Below, one piece after another: positions 32,896 through 43,079 of a stretch of DNA of 64,000 bases. A program made the position numbers and the translations under genes. The notes beneath the pieces are model-generated. The model saw only the letters and a program-made list of their open reading frames with translations, searched no databases and was not told where the DNA came from. The stretch's first letter is position 1; every line of letters begins with the position of its first letter. Origin of the DNA: Marinobacter aromaticivorans (lineage in GTDB: Bacteria; Pseudomonadota; Gammaproteobacteria; Pseudomonadales; Oleiphilaceae); the NCBI RefSeq assembly GCF_002806975.1, contig NZ_NIHD01000009.1:95733-159732 (forward strand), read 5' to 3'.

Positions 32896-34476
32896 ATGTC
32901 ATCGCAACCTGCAATACCACCTGAAAAAAAACCGCCTGCCAAAGCGCCCGGGTTGCTGCGGTCTTCCGGTTTGGTGGGTGTTATGACCATGCTGTCCCGG
33001 ATTCTGGGGTTGGTCCGGGATATGGTTATTGCGCGTTACTTCGGCGCCGGCGCCGGAGCGGATGCGTTTTTTGTGGCATTCAAGATTCCCAATTTCCTGC
33101 GCCGGCTGTTTGCCGAAGGTGCCTTCTCCCAGGCATTCGTTCCTGTTCTTTCATCCTATCGCGAGAACCAGAGTGCCTCCGATGTGAAGCGCCTGGTGGA
33201 TGCGGTTGCCGGCTCCCTCGGCCTGGTCCTGCTGGGTATCACCTTGGTGGCGCTGCTGGGCGCACCCATACTGACGGCTGTCTTTGCCCCCGGTTTTCTG
33301 GATGACGACGTCAAGTTTGCGTTAACCAGCGATATGCTGCGCATCACCTTTCCCTACCTGTTGATGATCTCCCTGACCGCCTTTGCCGGTGGCATTCTCA
33401 ACAGTTATGACCGTTTTGCAGTGCCTGCCTTTACGCCGGTGCTGCTGAACCTGGCGATGATCGGTGCCGCCGTCTATCTCACGCCCCTGATGAGCCAGCC
33501 GGTTATGGCCCTGGCCTGGGGAGTGTTCATTGCCGGTGCCCTGCAACTGTTCTTTCAGTTGCCGTTCCTGATGCGTCTGGGGCTTATGCCCCGGCCCCGG
33601 GTTGATTATCGGCATGAAGGCGTCAGCCGTATTCTCAAGCTCATGGTGCCGGCCCTGTTTGGTGTCTCGGTGAGCCAGATCAATTTGCTGCTGGATACGG
33701 TTCTGGCCTCGTTCCTGCAAACCGGCAGCGTGTCCTGGCTGTATTATTCGGACCGCCTTTCAGAATTGCCTCTGGGGGTGTTCGGCATCGCCATCGCAAC
33801 AGTGATCCTGCCCAGCCTTTCTCGCAAACATGCGGCTGCCTCCAGCGACCAGTTTGCGGCTACACTGGACTGGGCCGTTCGTGCCGTACTCCTGATCGGT
33901 GTGCCCGCGGCGCTGGCGCTGGCGCTGCTTGCGGAACCACTGATCGCAACCCTGTTCCATTATGGCGAGGTCACCGACACGGATGTGGTTATGTCGGCCA
34001 GGAGCTTGCGGGCCTATTCCGCAGGTTTGCTGGCGTTTATGGTGATCAAGGTGCTCGCGCCGGGCTTTTTTGCACGCCAGGATACCCGCACGCCGGTGAA
34101 AATCGGCATCATTGCCATGGTTGCCAATATGATTTTCAATCTGGCGCTCATTCTGCCCCTGGCCCATGCCGGCCTGGCGCTGGCAACGTCACTGTCAGCC
34201 TGGCTCAATGCCGCATTGCTCTGGCGCGGTCTCAGGCGGCAGGGCGCCTGGCAAAGCCAGCCCGGCTGGGGCAAGTACCTGGCACAGATTGGTGTGGCGA
34301 ACGCCGCTATGGTTGCGGTTATTCTCTGGCTGAATTATCCCGTAATGCGCTGGCTGTCGGCGGATGGCATCGAGCGCTCCCTGTATATGGGCGTTATGGT
34401 GGTGGCAAGCGCCGGTGCCTACTTCCTGGTTCTGGCTCTGGCCGGGGTGCGGGTAAGACATTTTCGCCAAAGGTAA
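32896..34476 (+). CDS. murJ: Lipid II flippase MurJ
   Basis: Polytopic inner-membrane flippase that moves the peptidoglycan precursor lipid II to the periplasm. The 526 residues form about 14 hydrophobic helices. MurJ features near the N-terminus are LRSSGLVGVMTMLSRILGLVRDMVIARYFGAGAGADAFF-type sequence (split here over residues 18-57) with the conserved arginines, followed by FKIPNFLRRLFAEGAFSQAFVPV. A proline-rich, cytosolic N-terminal stretch of ~15 residues precedes the first helix. Upstream of ribF as in pseudomonads. Confidence 0.97.
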   Translation: MSSQPAIPPEKKPPAKAPGLLRSSGLVGVMTMLSRILGLVRDMVIARYFGAGAGADAFFVAFKIPNFLRRLFAEGAFSQAFVPVLSSYRENQSASDVKRLVDAVAGSLGLVLLGITLVALLGAPILTAVFAPGFLDDDVKFALTSDMLRITFPYLLMISLTAFAGGILNSYDRFAVPAFTPVLLNLAMIGAAVYLTPLMSQPVMALAWGVFIAGALQLFFQLPFLMRLGLMPRPRVDYRHEGVSRILKLMVPALFGVSVSQINLLLDTVLASFLQTGSVSWLYYSDRLSELPLGVFGIAIATVILPSLSRKHAAASSDQFAATLDWAVRAVLLIGVPAALALALLAEPLIATLFHYGEVTDTDVVMSARSLRAYSAGLLAFMVIKVLAPGFFARQDTRTPVKIGIIAMVANMIFNLALILPLAHAGLALATSLSAWLNAALLWRGLRRQGAWQSQPGWGKYLAQIGVANAAMVAVILWLNYPVMRWLSADGIERSLYMGVMVVASAGAYFLVLALAGVRVRHFRQR

Positions 34477-34559
34477 GGTATAATCGCGCGTTTTCTCACC
34501 AGCGTCTTGCACAGTGATCCGGCGCTGAAAGCCAACTGGCAAATGAAGGTTCGCATTGC

Positions 34560-35534
34560 ATGCGTCTTATCCGGAGCCTGACCAACCTGAAAATGCTCTC
34601 CAGGCAGGAGAATTCACCGCTTGCAGATGGCTGCGTTGCCACCATTGGCAACTTCGATGGTGTTCATCTGGGCCATCAGACCATTATTGACCAGGTAAAA
34701 AACAAGGCCCGGGCGTTGAATCTGCCCTCGGTTGTGATGATTTTCGAGCCCCAGCCAAGGGAGTTTTTTCAGGGGCTGGACGCGCCCCCCCGGCTTATGG
34801 GGTTCCGGCAAAAGTTTGAAGCTCTTCTGGACGCCGGTATCGATATCGTGCTGTGCCTCAGGTTCAACGGGACTTTTCGCAGTTATTCGGGCATGGGTTT
34901 TATCAATGATGTGCTCATCGACGGGCTCGCGGTGCGCCATCTGGTGGTTGGAGATGACTTCCGCTTCGGGTGCGATCGTGCCGGCGATTTCGCGTTGCTG
35001 GAAAAAGTGGGCAAAACCGCCGGCTTTTCCGTGGAGAATACCCGCACAGTCACCGTTGCCGGCGAGCGCGTAAGCAGTACCCGGATACGAAATCTGCTGC
35101 TGGAAAACCAGCTGGAAAAGGCGGAAGCCCTGCTGGGGCACCCTTACGGCATACGTGGCCGGGTGGTTTATGGCCGGCAGTTGGGCCGGCGTATCGGATC
35201 ACCCACGGCTAACGTGCTGTTGCGCCAGATGCCTGCCTTGCGCGGTGTTTATGTGGTGAGCGTTACGCTTGAAAACGGAACCCGGCAGGACGGCATTGCC
35301 AACATCGGCCTGCGCCCGACAGTTGATGGTAAGCAGCCGGCGCTGGAAGTGCACCTGTTTGACTTTACTGGCACACTCTACGGCCAGCGTATAGACGTTG
35401 TTTTCCGCCACGGACTGCGGGATGAGGAAAAATTTGAATCCGTTGACGCGCTAAAAGCGCAGATTGCCAAAGACTTCGACGCCGCAAGAGCGTGGCTGGC
35501 CGAACACCCGTTACCCGTTAAAGAGCAGCGCTGA
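34560..35534 (+). CDS. ribF: Bifunctional riboflavin kinase / FAD synthetase
   Basis: Converts riboflavin to FMN and then FAD, completing the flavin route whose earlier steps lie at 18-21 kb. The 324 residues have an N-terminal nucleotidyltransferase domain (IGNFDGVHLGHQ, then SSTRIRNLL) and a C-terminal riboflavin kinase domain (GRRIGSPTANV, NIGLRPTVDG). It starts 83 bases after murJ and precedes ileS by 58 bases; the murJ-ribF-ileS-lspA order is conserved. Confidence 0.97.
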   Translation: MRLIRSLTNLKMLSRQENSPLADGCVATIGNFDGVHLGHQTIIDQVKNKARALNLPSVVMIFEPQPREFFQGLDAPPRLMGFRQKFEALLDAGIDIVLCLRFNGTFRSYSGMGFINDVLIDGLAVRHLVVGDDFRFGCDRAGDFALLEKVGKTAGFSVENTRTVTVAGERVSSTRIRNLLLENQLEKAEALLGHPYGIRGRVVYGRQLGRRIGSPTANVLLRQMPALRGVYVVSVTLENGTRQDGIANIGLRPTVDGKQPALEVHLFDFTGTLYGQRIDVVFRHGLRDEEKFESVDALKAQIAKDFDAARAWLAEHPLPVKEQR

Positions 35535-35592
35535 TCCGGATTGACTGACGAAGCTGACCAACAAACTGACCTGAAGAGTACGCACACAAACC

Positions 35593-38412
35593 ATGAGCGA
35601 CTATAAGCATACCCTGAATCTGCCGGAAACCGCCTTCCCCATGCGCGGTAACCTGGCCAAGCGCGAGCCCGAGATGCTCAAGCGCTGGCAGGATCTGAAC
35701 GTATACGCCAACCTGCGCCAGCAGCGCGAAGGGCGCGAAAAGTTCATCCTTCACGATGGCCCTCCCTACGCCAACGGCAGCATTCACATTGGTCATGCGG
35801 TCAACAAGATTCTGAAAGACATGATCGTGAAATCCCGCGGCTTCATGGGCTATGACGCGCCCTACGTGCCGGGCTGGGATTGCCACGGCCTGCCGATTGA
35901 ACACAAGGTGGAACAGAAGATCGGCAAAGCCGGCGTAAAAGTGGACTACAAAACTTTCCGCCAGGCGTGCCGCGATTATGCAACCGAGCAGATTGCCGGC
36001 CAGAAAGCCGACTTTATCCGCCTCGGCGTGATGGGGGAGTGGGACAAGCCCTACCTCACCATGGACCCGAAAGTGGAAGCAGGCATTGTGCGGGCACTGG
36101 GGAAAATCATTGCCAAGGGTCATCTGGTAAGGGGTTACAAGCCGGTTTACTGGAGTGTGGTGGGTCAGTCCGCACTGGCAGAAGCGGAAGTGGAGTACCA
36201 GGACAAAACCTCAACACAGATTGATGTGCGCTTCACCGCCGTGGATCAGACCAGGGCGTTGTCGCTGTTTGGTACCGACAAGGGCCAGGGCGACGTTTCC
36301 GTGATTATCTGGACCACCACACCCTGGACCATCCCGGCCAACCAGGCGGTATCGCTTAATGCCGATCTGGACTATGCACTGGTGCAGGTTGACGCCGGTA
36401 ACGGCCCGGAACGGATGATTCTGGCTTCGGCCATGGTGGACGGCATCATGGCGCGCTGGGACATTGAAGATTATGAAGTGCTGGGACACTGCCGGGGCTC
36501 GGATCTTGAACACCTGCTCCTGCATCACCCCATCTACGACAAGCAGGTGCCGGCCATTCTGGGCGACCACGTTTCCATTGAAGCCGGTACCGGTGCCGTT
36601 CACACGGCGCCCGATCACGGTATGGAAGACTTTGTGGTGGGTAAAGAGTACGGCATTGGCACACTGAACCTGGTGCAGGCCGACGGCACCTATACCAGTG
36701 CCGCCGGTGAGTTTGCAGGCATTCATGTTTACAAGGCCGACGAGCCGGTATGCGAGGCCCTTGAGCGCGAAGGCAAACTGGTGCGCAAGGAAAAATTCCG
36801 CCACAGCTTCCCCCATTGCTGGCGCACTAAAACGCCGCTGATCTATCGCGCCACTCCTCAGTGGTTCATCAGCATGGACAAGGAAAACCTTCGTGCAGAC
36901 GCGCTGGAAGCCATCAAGGGCGTGCGCTGGGTGCCTGCCTGGGGCCAGAGCCGCATTGAAGGTATGTTTCAGCAGTCTCCGGACTGGTGTGTGTCACGCC
37001 AGCGCACCTGGGGTGTGCCGATTACCCTGTTCATCCATAAGGAAACCCAGGAACTGCACCCGGATACCCAGAACCTGATCGAGACAGTCGCCCAGGCTAT
37101 CGAAACCGGCGGCATTGATGCCTGGTATGACATGGATACCCGGGAATTGCTCGGCACGGATGCGGACCACTATGAAAAAGTTCTGGATACCCTGGATGTG
37201 TGGTTCGACTCCGGTGTGACCCACGAATCGGTTCTGCGCGTACGCCCGGAGTTGGGCCAGTTCCCGGCGGATATGTACCTGGAAGGTTCCGATCAGCACC
37301 GCGGCTGGTTCCAGTCCTCACTGAAAACCTCCATTGCCATGAACGGTGTGGCGCCCTATAAGCAGGTACTGACCCACGGCTTCACCGTGGATGGCAAGGG
37401 CCTGAAAATGTCCAAGTCCCTGGGCAACGTGATTGCACCCCAGGAGGTTATGAACGAACTGGGTGCTGACATTCTCCGTTTGTGGGTTTCAGCGACGGAT
37501 TACAGCGGAGAAATGACGGTTTCCAAGGACATCCTGAGGCAAACGGCTGACGGCTATCGTCGCATCCGGAACACCTCACGCTTTTTGCTGAGTAACCTCA
37601 CAGGCTTTGATCCGAAGCAGCATATGGTTGCTCCGGAAGATATGATTGCCCTGGACCGCTGGATGGTGGACCGGGCCTTGCAGTTGCAGAACGAGCTGCA
37701 TGAGGACTACGGAAACTATGCCTTCCTGCGGATCTATCAGAAGGTGTACAACTTCTGTGAAGCGACACTGGGCGGCTTTTACCTGGATATCATCAAGGAT
37801 CGCCAATACACCACCCAGGCCGACAGCCTGGCGCGCCGCTCCTGCCAGACGGCGCTCTATCATGTCGCCGAAGCGCTGGTACGCTGGATTGCACCGATCC
37901 TGAGCTTCACGGCCGATGAGATCTGGCAGCACCTGCCGGGAGAGCGCGGTGATACCGTATTCTACGAAACCTGGTACCAGGGCCTCACAGCATTGCCTGA
38001 AAATGCCAAACTCGGTCGCGACTACTGGCGCCGGATTTCCGGGGTAAAGGAAGCCGTCAACAAGTGTATGGAAGAAGCCCGTGCCCGCGGTGAAATCAAA
38101 GGCTCCCTGAGCGCGGAAGTTACGCTGTACTGCGAAGGCGATCTGGCCGCGGACCTGGAGTTTCTTGGAGAAGAGCTGCGTTTTGTGCTGATTACCTCCG
38201 AAGCTACTGTAAGGCCGGTATCGGAAGCCGGCAGCGCTGAAGTGACCAGCTACGAAGGCCTGCGCGTTAAGGTAACTCCGGCAGCCCACGCAAAATGTGA
38301 ACGCTGCTGGCACCACCGGGAAGATGTGGGTACTGATCCCGAGCATAAGGATTTGTGTGGCCGCTGTATCATCAACGTGGAAGGGCCGGGCGAAACCCGC
38401 TCGTTTGCCTGA
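35593..38412 (+). CDS. ileS: Isoleucyl-tRNA synthetase
   Basis: Charges tRNA-Ile and edits mischarged valine. The 939 residues are those of the bacterial type I enzyme: the HIGH motif as [13 protein letters not shown], a CP1 editing domain ([14 protein letters not shown]), the KMSKS loop ([12 protein letters not shown]) and a C-terminal zinc finger ([12 protein letters not shown] ... CGRC). The stop TGA overlaps the lspA ATG by one base, so lspA is translationally coupled. Confidence 0.98.
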   Translation: MSDYKHTLNLPETAFPMRGNLAKREPEMLKRWQDLNVYANLRQQREGREKFILHDGPPYANGSIHIGHAVNKILKDMIVKSRGFMGYDAPYVPGWDCHGLPIEHKVEQKIGKAGVKVDYKTFRQACRDYATEQIAGQKADFIRLGVMGEWDKPYLTMDPKVEAGIVRALGKIIAKGHLVRGYKPVYWSVVGQSALAEAEVEYQDKTSTQIDVRFTAVDQTRALSLFGTDKGQGDVSVIIWTTTPWTIPANQAVSLNADLDYALVQVDAGNGPERMILASAMVDGIMARWDIEDYEVLGHCRGSDLEHLLLHHPIYDKQVPAILGDHVSIEAGTGAVHTAPDHGMEDFVVGKEYGIGTLNLVQADGTYTSAAGEFAGIHVYKADEPVCEALEREGKLVRKEKFRHSFPHCWRTKTPLIYRATPQWFISMDKENLRADALEAIKGVRWVPAWGQSRIEGMFQQSPDWCVSRQRTWGVPITLFIHKETQELHPDTQNLIETVAQAIETGGIDAWYDMDTRELLGTDADHYEKVLDTLDVWFDSGVTHESVLRVRPELGQFPADMYLEGSDQHRGWFQSSLKTSIAMNGVAPYKQVLTHGFTVDGKGLKMSKSLGNVIAPQEVMNELGADILRLWVSATDYSGEMTVSKDILRQTADGYRRIRNTSRFLLSNLTGFDPKQHMVAPEDMIALDRWMVDRALQLQNELHEDYGNYAFLRIYQKVYNFCEATLGGFYLDIIKDRQYTTQADSLARRSCQTALYHVAEALVRWIAPILSFTADEIWQHLPGERGDTVFYETWYQGLTALPENAKLGRDYWRRISGVKEAVNKCMEEARARGEIKGSLSAEVTLYCEGDLAADLEFLGEELRFVLITSEATVRPVSEAGSAEVTSYEGLRVKVTPAAHAKCERCWHHREDVGTDPEHKDLCGRCIINVEGPGETRSFA

Positions 38413-38939
38413 TGGATGCGGCAATGGCGAGTGAAAAGGCAACCGGAACCAAACTCAAGTGGCTGTGGCTGGCAGCGCTGGTGGTTGTGCTTGATCTCGG
38501 CACCAAGGCCATGGCTACGGCCATGCTGACCTATGGCAGCCCGGTGCCGGTTGTGCCCATGTTCAACCTGACGCTGCTGCATAATACGGGGGCGGCGTTC
38601 AGTTTTCTCGCCGGTGCCGCTGGCTGGCAGCGCTGGTTTTTCGTGACCCTGGCGCTGGTGGTCAGTGTGGTTCTGGTTGGCTGGCTGAGAAACCTGCAGC
38701 GCCATGAAACCTGGACCGCCATTGCCATCGTACTGATCCTGGGTGGTGCCCTTGGCAACGTATACGACCGGGTTGTGCATGGTTATGTTGTCGATTTCCT
38801 GCACTTTTACTGGCAGGACTGGCACTTTCCCGCATTTAATCTGGCCGATACCGCGATTACCATAGGGGCTACCATGATGATTCTTGATATGTTTCGCAAA
38901 CCTGCTGACAGTGGCAAGCCTGCGAACGGGAGTGAATAA
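38412..38939 (+). CDS. lspA: Prolipoprotein signal peptidase (SPase II)
   Basis: Inner-membrane aspartyl protease that cleaves signal peptides of lipidated prolipoproteins such as BamD and the DUF2057 protein of this window. Four membrane helices are visible. The catalytic aspartates lie in [14 protein letters not shown] and FNLADTAI, and NTGAAFSFL is the conserved first-loop motif. The start is ATG 38412, overlapping the ileS stop and giving 175 residues; an upstream in-frame ATG at 38355 lies inside ileS and is rejected. Confidence 0.96.
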   Translation: MDAAMASEKATGTKLKWLWLAALVVVLDLGTKAMATAMLTYGSPVPVVPMFNLTLLHNTGAAFSFLAGAAGWQRWFFVTLALVVSVVLVGWLRNLQRHETWTAIAIVLILGGALGNVYDRVVHGYVVDFLHFYWQDWHFPAFNLADTAITIGATMMILDMFRKPADSGKPANGSE

Positions 38940-38944
38940 AGCCC

Positions 38945-39397
38945 ATGAAAGAACTGCCTGTAGACAAGGGCACACGAGTAACTTTGCACTTTGCCCTGAA
39001 GTTCGAGAGCGGTGAAGTGATTGATACCACTTTTGATAAAGATGCCGCAACGCTGGAAATCGGCGATGAAAACCTGCCTGAAAACTTCGAGGCCTATCTC
39101 CTGGGCATGAAGGCCGGCGACAAGGCCAGTTATCAGGTACCGCCGGAAAAAGGCTTTGGCCAGCGCAACCCGAACAACGTTCAAACCTTCAAACGGCACG
39201 AATTCAGTGCAGATATGGTGCTGGAGCCGGGGGTGATGATCTCCTTTGCGGATGCACGCCAGCAGGAACTGCCTGGTGTGGTCAGCCGCGTGGAAGGGGA
39301 CGAGGTGGAGGTAGACTTCAATCACCCGCTCTCCGGGCGTACACTGGTGTTTGACGTGGAAATTATTGACGTAGAACCGGCAGGGCAGACGCACTGA
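38945..39397 (+). CDS. fkpB: FKBP-type peptidyl-prolyl cis-trans isomerase (SlpA/FkpB-like)
   Basis: A 150-residue cytosolic prolyl isomerase and chaperone. It has the FKBP start [45 protein letters not shown] sequence with an inserted-in-flap domain, then [17 protein letters not shown] and [16 protein letters not shown], all typical of SlpA. It sits between lspA (6-base gap) and ispH (2-base gap), as in E. coli and Pseudomonas. Confidence 0.94.
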   Translation: MKELPVDKGTRVTLHFALKFESGEVIDTTFDKDAATLEIGDENLPENFEAYLLGMKAGDKASYQVPPEKGFGQRNPNNVQTFKRHEFSADMVLEPGVMISFADARQQELPGVVSRVEGDEVEVDFNHPLSGRTLVFDVEIIDVEPAGQTH

Positions 39398-39399
39398 CT

Positions 39400-40353
39400 A
39401 TGCAAATCAGACTGGCAAACCCCCGTGGCTTTTGTGCGGGTGTAGACCGCGCCATCGAAATTGTAAATCGCGCTCTGGATGTTTTCGGCGCGCCCATTTA
39501 CGTGCGCCACGAGGTGGTGCACAACAAGTTCGTGGTCGACAACCTCCGCGACCGCGGCGCCATTTTTGTGGACGAACTGGATGAAGTGCCAGATGACAAG
39601 CTGGTGATATTCAGTGCCCACGGCGTATCCCAGGCAGTTCAGAACGAAGCGACCCGCCGCGGCCTCAAAGTGTTCGACGCTACCTGCCCGCTGGTCACCA
39701 AAGTGCACATGGAAGTGATGCGCTACAGTCGCGATGGCCGCGAGTGCGTGCTCATCGGCCACCACGGCCACCCGGAAGTGGAAGGCACCATGGGCCAGTA
39801 CGATCACAGTACCGGCGGCGACATCTACCTGGTCGAAAATGAAGAAGACGTCTCACGTCTGGAAGTAAAAGACCCCGCGCATATCTCCTACGTTACCCAG
39901 ACCACACTCTCCATGGACGACACCGCCCGTGTAATTGATGCATTGCGTGAACGCTTCCCGCTGATTGAAGGCCCCCGCAAAGACGATATCTGCTACGCCA
40001 CCCAGAACCGCCAGGATGCAGTAAAACAACTGGCCGGAGACTGCGACCTGATGCTGGTTGTGGGCTCCCCCAACAGCTCCAACTCCAACCGCCTGCGCGA
40101 GCTGGCAGAGCGCATGGGCACACCCGCCTACCTGATCGACGAAGCCTCCCAGATTGACCCGCAATGGCTGGAAGGCAAAGAGTCCGTTGGTGTAACCGCG
40201 GGCGCCTCCGCCCCGGAAGTGCTGGTTAATGATGTGATCGCCCGCCTGCGGGACCTTGGGGGTAGCGTGCCTGAAGAGATTGCCGGGCGTGAGGAGAACA
40301 TTGTGTTTTCCATGCCTAAGGAATTGCGGATTGATGCTGTTGAGGTTTCCTGA
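39400..40353 (+). CDS. ispH: 4-hydroxy-3-methylbut-2-enyl diphosphate reductase
   Basis: Iron-sulfur enzyme of the final MEP-pathway step, giving IPP and DMAPP (the substrates used by IspB). The 317 residues keep the three cluster cysteines: [15 protein letters not shown] (Cys12), [10 protein letters not shown], and the third in the [20 protein letters not shown] region. Histidines in HEVVHN and GHHGHPE are also conserved. It ends the murJ-to-ispH run. The 181 bases after it form the fimU control region. Confidence 0.97.
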   Translation: MQIRLANPRGFCAGVDRAIEIVNRALDVFGAPIYVRHEVVHNKFVVDNLRDRGAIFVDELDEVPDDKLVIFSAHGVSQAVQNEATRRGLKVFDATCPLVTKVHMEVMRYSRDGRECVLIGHHGHPEVEGTMGQYDHSTGGDIYLVENEEDVSRLEVKDPAHISYVTQTTLSMDDTARVIDALRERFPLIEGPRKDDICYATQNRQDAVKQLAGDCDLMLVVGSPNSSNSNRLRELAERMGTPAYLIDEASQIDPQWLEGKESVGVTAGASAPEVLVNDVIARLRDLGGSVPEEIAGREENIVFSMPKELRIDAVEVS

Positions 40354-40405
40354 CGCTCGAATTGGTCACTGCAATCCGACGACGCGCTTTCGAAAATGCT
40401 TGGTT

Positions 40406-40421
40406 TGTGACTTACTTCACG
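40406..40421 (+). promoter_or_regulatory. CRP/Vfr-type binding site upstream of fimU
   Basis: TGTGA-CTTACT-TCACG matches the CRP-family consensus TGTGA-N6-TCACA at nine of ten positions. Its centre is about 121 bases before the fimU start. In P. aeruginosa, Vfr (the CRP homologue) influences type IV pilus genes, which makes the position sensible, but binding here is inferred. Confidence 0.55.
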
Positions 40422-40452
40422 TTTGCAGCTTCTCTATACCGTTTATCCCCCC

Positions 40453-40484
40453 CGAGCGCCCGCTCGTCATGCTGCAATAGCATG
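40453..40484 (+). promoter_or_regulatory. Two adjacent dyads and an AlgR-box-like nonamer before fimU
   Basis: CGAGCG-CC-CGCTCG (40453-40466) is directly followed by CATGCT-GCAAT-AGCATG (40468-40484). CCGCTCGTC (40460-40468) differs at one base from the AlgR box CCGTTCGTC known upstream of P. aeruginosa virulence and pilus genes, but it lies inside the first hairpin, so it may be coincidental. A TATTAT -10-like hexamer is at 40498-40503. Either dyad could also serve as a weak ispH terminator, though neither has a T-run. Confidence 0.35.
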
Positions 40485-40534
40485 ATTGTGACAGTCTTAT
40501 TATCCTCTGATTAAAAGAACAGGATGGCTAGCTT

Positions 40535-40993
40535 ATGTCTGGCAGATTCAGAAACGGTTTTACATTAATAGAGCTGCTTGTGCTCATCGCAATTCTGGGG
40601 GTTGTTGCCGCCGTTGCAGTGCCGAGCTTTTCCCGAATTGTAGAGAGCAATCAGCTAACCACCACTAACAATGATTTTGTTGGCGCACTGAATATGGCGC
40701 GTTCTGAGGCTGTGCGCTCTGGAACCCCTCGCTCGCTTGTTCCGATTACCACGTTTACGGACGGGTATCAAATTACCTCCGATGATGGAACCGTAATCAA
40801 TGAGTTTGAGGGGGCTTCCGGGCAGTACACAATCACTCTCATCAGTGGCGCTAACCCGAGATTTGGCGCAACGGGTATGCTGCTGAGCGGTGCATCTGAA
40901 TTTAATGTCTGCAGTGCGACCGGTGAGGATGGGACTCAGATATCGATAACAGCTGGTGGCCAGATCCGATCTACTCGGTTCACTTGTCCATAG
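40535..40993 (+). CDS. fimU: Type IV minor pilin FimU (GspH/FimT family)
   Basis: A 152-residue pseudopilin with a type III leader cut after Gly8: MSGRFRNG then FTLIELLVLIAILGVVAAVAVPSF, with the conserved Glu5 of the mature chain. The GspH/FimT body (NNDFVGALNMARSEAVRSG) follows. Two cysteines near the end (NVCSATGEDG ... TRFTCP) could form the usual C-terminal disulfide. Minor pilins of this kind form the tip complex that primes pilus assembly and presents PilY1. First gene of the fimU-pilVWXY1-pilY2-pilE operon; processed by PilD, which is not in the window. Confidence 0.9.
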   Translation: MSGRFRNGFTLIELLVLIAILGVVAAVAVPSFSRIVESNQLTTTNNDFVGALNMARSEAVRSGTPRSLVPITTFTDGYQITSDDGTVINEFEGASGQYTITLISGANPRFGATGMLLSGASEFNVCSATGEDGTQISITAGGQIRSTRFTCP

Positions 40994-41006
40994 AGAGGTC
41001 GTTTTG

Positions 41007-41411
41007 ATGATTAACCCCCTTTTATCAGGAAAATCTCAGCATGGATTCACCATGATTGAGGTTCTTATTGCTGTGCTGGTTCTGGCGATTGGTCTTCTTG
41101 GCGTCGCAGGTGTCCAATTGGTTTCAATGCAACAAACGGTTAATTCAAATCTCCGCTCCGAAGCCACCATATATGCACAGTCCGTTGCTGAGCGTTTGAG
41201 ATCCAATGGAGGCGTTACTCTCACAGCAAGTCAGATCTCTGCGTTGAAAAAACAGATGGAGGCAGACCTTGGATCTGGTGCTGACCTTAAAGTGACAATG
41301 AATGGCAGTTCTACTATTGCGGAAGTAGAGATTACCTGGACAGAGCGGGATCCCTTTGCGGCAAACAATGGTCAGGCTACCCAAACTCTTACGCTGGATG
41401 CGAGGTTGTAA
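41007..41411 (+). CDS. pilV: Type IV minor pilin PilV
   Basis: A 134-residue minor pilin with leader ...GKSQHG cut before FTMIEVLIAVLVLAIGLLGVAGVQLV; the LAIGLLGVAG run is typical of PilV. The start is ATG 41007, because the in-frame ATG at 40956 lies inside fimU. The protein is short compared with the ~185 residues I recall for P. aeruginosa PilV, which suggests a reduced globular head. Its stop TAA directly abuts the pilW ATG. Confidence 0.88.
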   Translation: MINPLLSGKSQHGFTMIEVLIAVLVLAIGLLGVAGVQLVSMQQTVNSNLRSEATIYAQSVAERLRSNGGVTLTASQISALKKQMEADLGSGADLKVTMNGSSTIAEVEITWTERDPFAANNGQATQTLTLDARL

Positions 41412-42494
41412 ATGAAGTGGTTCTCCTCTTTTTCGTCCAGCCCCCCCGGAACTCAGAAAGGCTTGTCTCTAATTGAGCTGATGATTGCGCTTTTGCTCGG
41501 TTCTTTATTAACGATTGGTCTGGTTCAGGTGTTCACCTCCAATAGCCAGTCGTTTCGGCAGAACGAATCTTCTGCTCGTGCGCTGGAGTCTGGCAGAATC
41601 GCCACGGACATACTCTCCCGGGCGATACGTAATGCCGGTTTTTTTGGCTGTTATCCGATCAATAGCGTTACGAACAATCTTGATAGCACTGATGGTGAAT
41701 ACGAAGCAGTGCTTCATGGATTTAATACGCTGGGCATATCGGCAACTGATACCGGCACCTACAGTGAGCGGCCAGCTTCGGCTATTGCTGGCACCGATTT
41801 CATTAATGTGACTGGAGTTAGACGGCCTGGTGCGATTGTGAAATTGAATCAGGATATAGAAAACACCAGTGATATCGAGCTAACTGCCATTGGTGGGCTT
41901 TCGGAAAGAGAGCTCGTCTATATATCAAATTGTGAACAAGGTGATATTTTTGAGATCACCAAGTTAACTGCTGCCACCAAAAAAATAGAGGCAGATGACA
42001 GCAAAGGAAGCAATGGCGCGCCAGGTAACGATTTGAGCTCGAACGCTCCACCGGCTTGCAATTTACCGGGCTCCTGTCTAAGCGCTGACTATAGGCAAGG
42101 CACAGAGATTTTTCAACCATACAGTGAGGCCTACTTCATCGGAAATGCCACTGGTGGAGGACGTTCTCTGTTTATGAGGCAAGCAGATGGTTCAGAAATT
42201 GAGCTCGTTGCGGGCGTAGAAGATATGAGGGTGCGGTTTGGTGAAGGTACCGTTACTACCGGCGTCCAGAACTGGCGGGCACCATCGGCTGTTACCAACT
42301 GGAATAACGTGCTTGCCGCGGAAGTGAGCATCCTTATTGCCGCACCTAATACCAACGCGATGGACAGTGCCCAGACGTATTGTTTCCCTGGCTGGGAAGA
42401 CTGTGTCGCGGATGCTAGCAAACTGACAACGGCGACCGACCGGAGAATGTATCGTGTTTACACGTTCACCAACGCCCTTAGAAATCCTTTTTAG
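41412..42494 (+). CDS. pilW: Type IV minor pilin PilW
   Basis: A 360-residue minor pilin. The leader ends ...GTQKG before LSLIELMIALLLGSLLTIGLVQVFTSNSQSF, with Glu5 of the mature chain. The large C-terminal part, with cysteines in NAGFFGCYPIN and CNLPGSCLSADY, forms the head. It is longer than the ~274 residues I recall for P. aeruginosa PilW. Adjacent to pilV and 9 bases before pilX. Confidence 0.88.
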   Translation: MKWFSSFSSSPPGTQKGLSLIELMIALLLGSLLTIGLVQVFTSNSQSFRQNESSARALESGRIATDILSRAIRNAGFFGCYPINSVTNNLDSTDGEYEAVLHGFNTLGISATDTGTYSERPASAIAGTDFINVTGVRRPGAIVKLNQDIENTSDIELTAIGGLSERELVYISNCEQGDIFEITKLTAATKKIEADDSKGSNGAPGNDLSSNAPPACNLPGSCLSADYRQGTEIFQPYSEAYFIGNATGGGRSLFMRQADGSEIELVAGVEDMRVRFGEGTVTTGVQNWRAPSAVTNWNNVLAAEVSILIAAPNTNAMDSAQTYCFPGWEDCVADASKLTTATDRRMYRVYTFTNALRNPF

Positions 42495-42503
42495 CAGAGT
42501 GGT

Positions 42504-43079
42504 ATGAAAATGCAGACAATAAATACACAGAAAGGTGTGGCATTGTTGCTGTCTCTTGTGATCCTGCTGGTACTGACCCTTCTGGCAATCTCCGGGATGC
42601 AGGGCAGTATTATGCAGGAGCGTATGTCTACTGCGCAGAGAGATGGCCTGTTTGCGCTGGAGATTGCAGAAACTGCCATGCGTGAAGCAGAAGCCACTCT
42701 GGATGGGCTTACTGATCTGTCCGACTTTGGGTCAACAACCGGGTTTTATGATGGCACTGTTGCCAGCACAACGGTGCCATCACCTTTTGATTCGGCCACA
42801 TGGGATGTGGACGGTTCCGGGAGTCCAAAAAACGCGATCAAAGGAACAACCGTAAACGGTGTAGACCCGCAGTTCATGTTTGAATACAAAGGCAAAGTGA
42901 CCGTGGATTCCCAGGGTCAGCTGCCTCGAGATTTTAGCCAGTACGGTAGTGCCGGCCCCGCAGAGTTCGATTATGCACGCATTCTTGTAAGGACAGCCGG
43001 GCCTTCTGGCTCGAGTATGCGCTTACTAGAAGGTTTCTACGTATTCCAGCCCGGTGGGTTCGGAGGAGGCAATCAATGA
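42504..43079 (+). CDS. pilX: Type IV minor pilin PilX
   Basis: A 191-residue PilX-type protein: NTQKG then VALLLSLVILLVLTLLAISGMQGSIMQERM, where the PilX_N pattern of a hydrophobic helix followed by MQ...MQE(R/K)M is clear. The mature fifth residue is leucine rather than glutamate, as is common in GspK/PilX-like tip pilins. It overlaps pilY1 by 4 bases (ATGA), so PilX and PilY1 are probably translated together. Confidence 0.87.
   Translation: MKMQTINTQKGVALLLSLVILLVLTLLAISGMQGSIMQERMSTAQRDGLFALEIAETAMREAEATLDGLTDLSDFGSTTGFYDGTVASTTVPSPFDSATWDVDGSGSPKNAIKGTTVNGVDPQFMFEYKGKVTVDSQGQLPRDFSQYGSAGPAEFDYARILVRTAGPSGSSMRLLEGFYVFQPGGFGGGNQ

Noticed and set aside
40460..40468. Firm AlgR site call
   Set aside because: One mismatch and location inside a perfect hairpin make chance plausible; kept only as a low-confidence regulatory feature.
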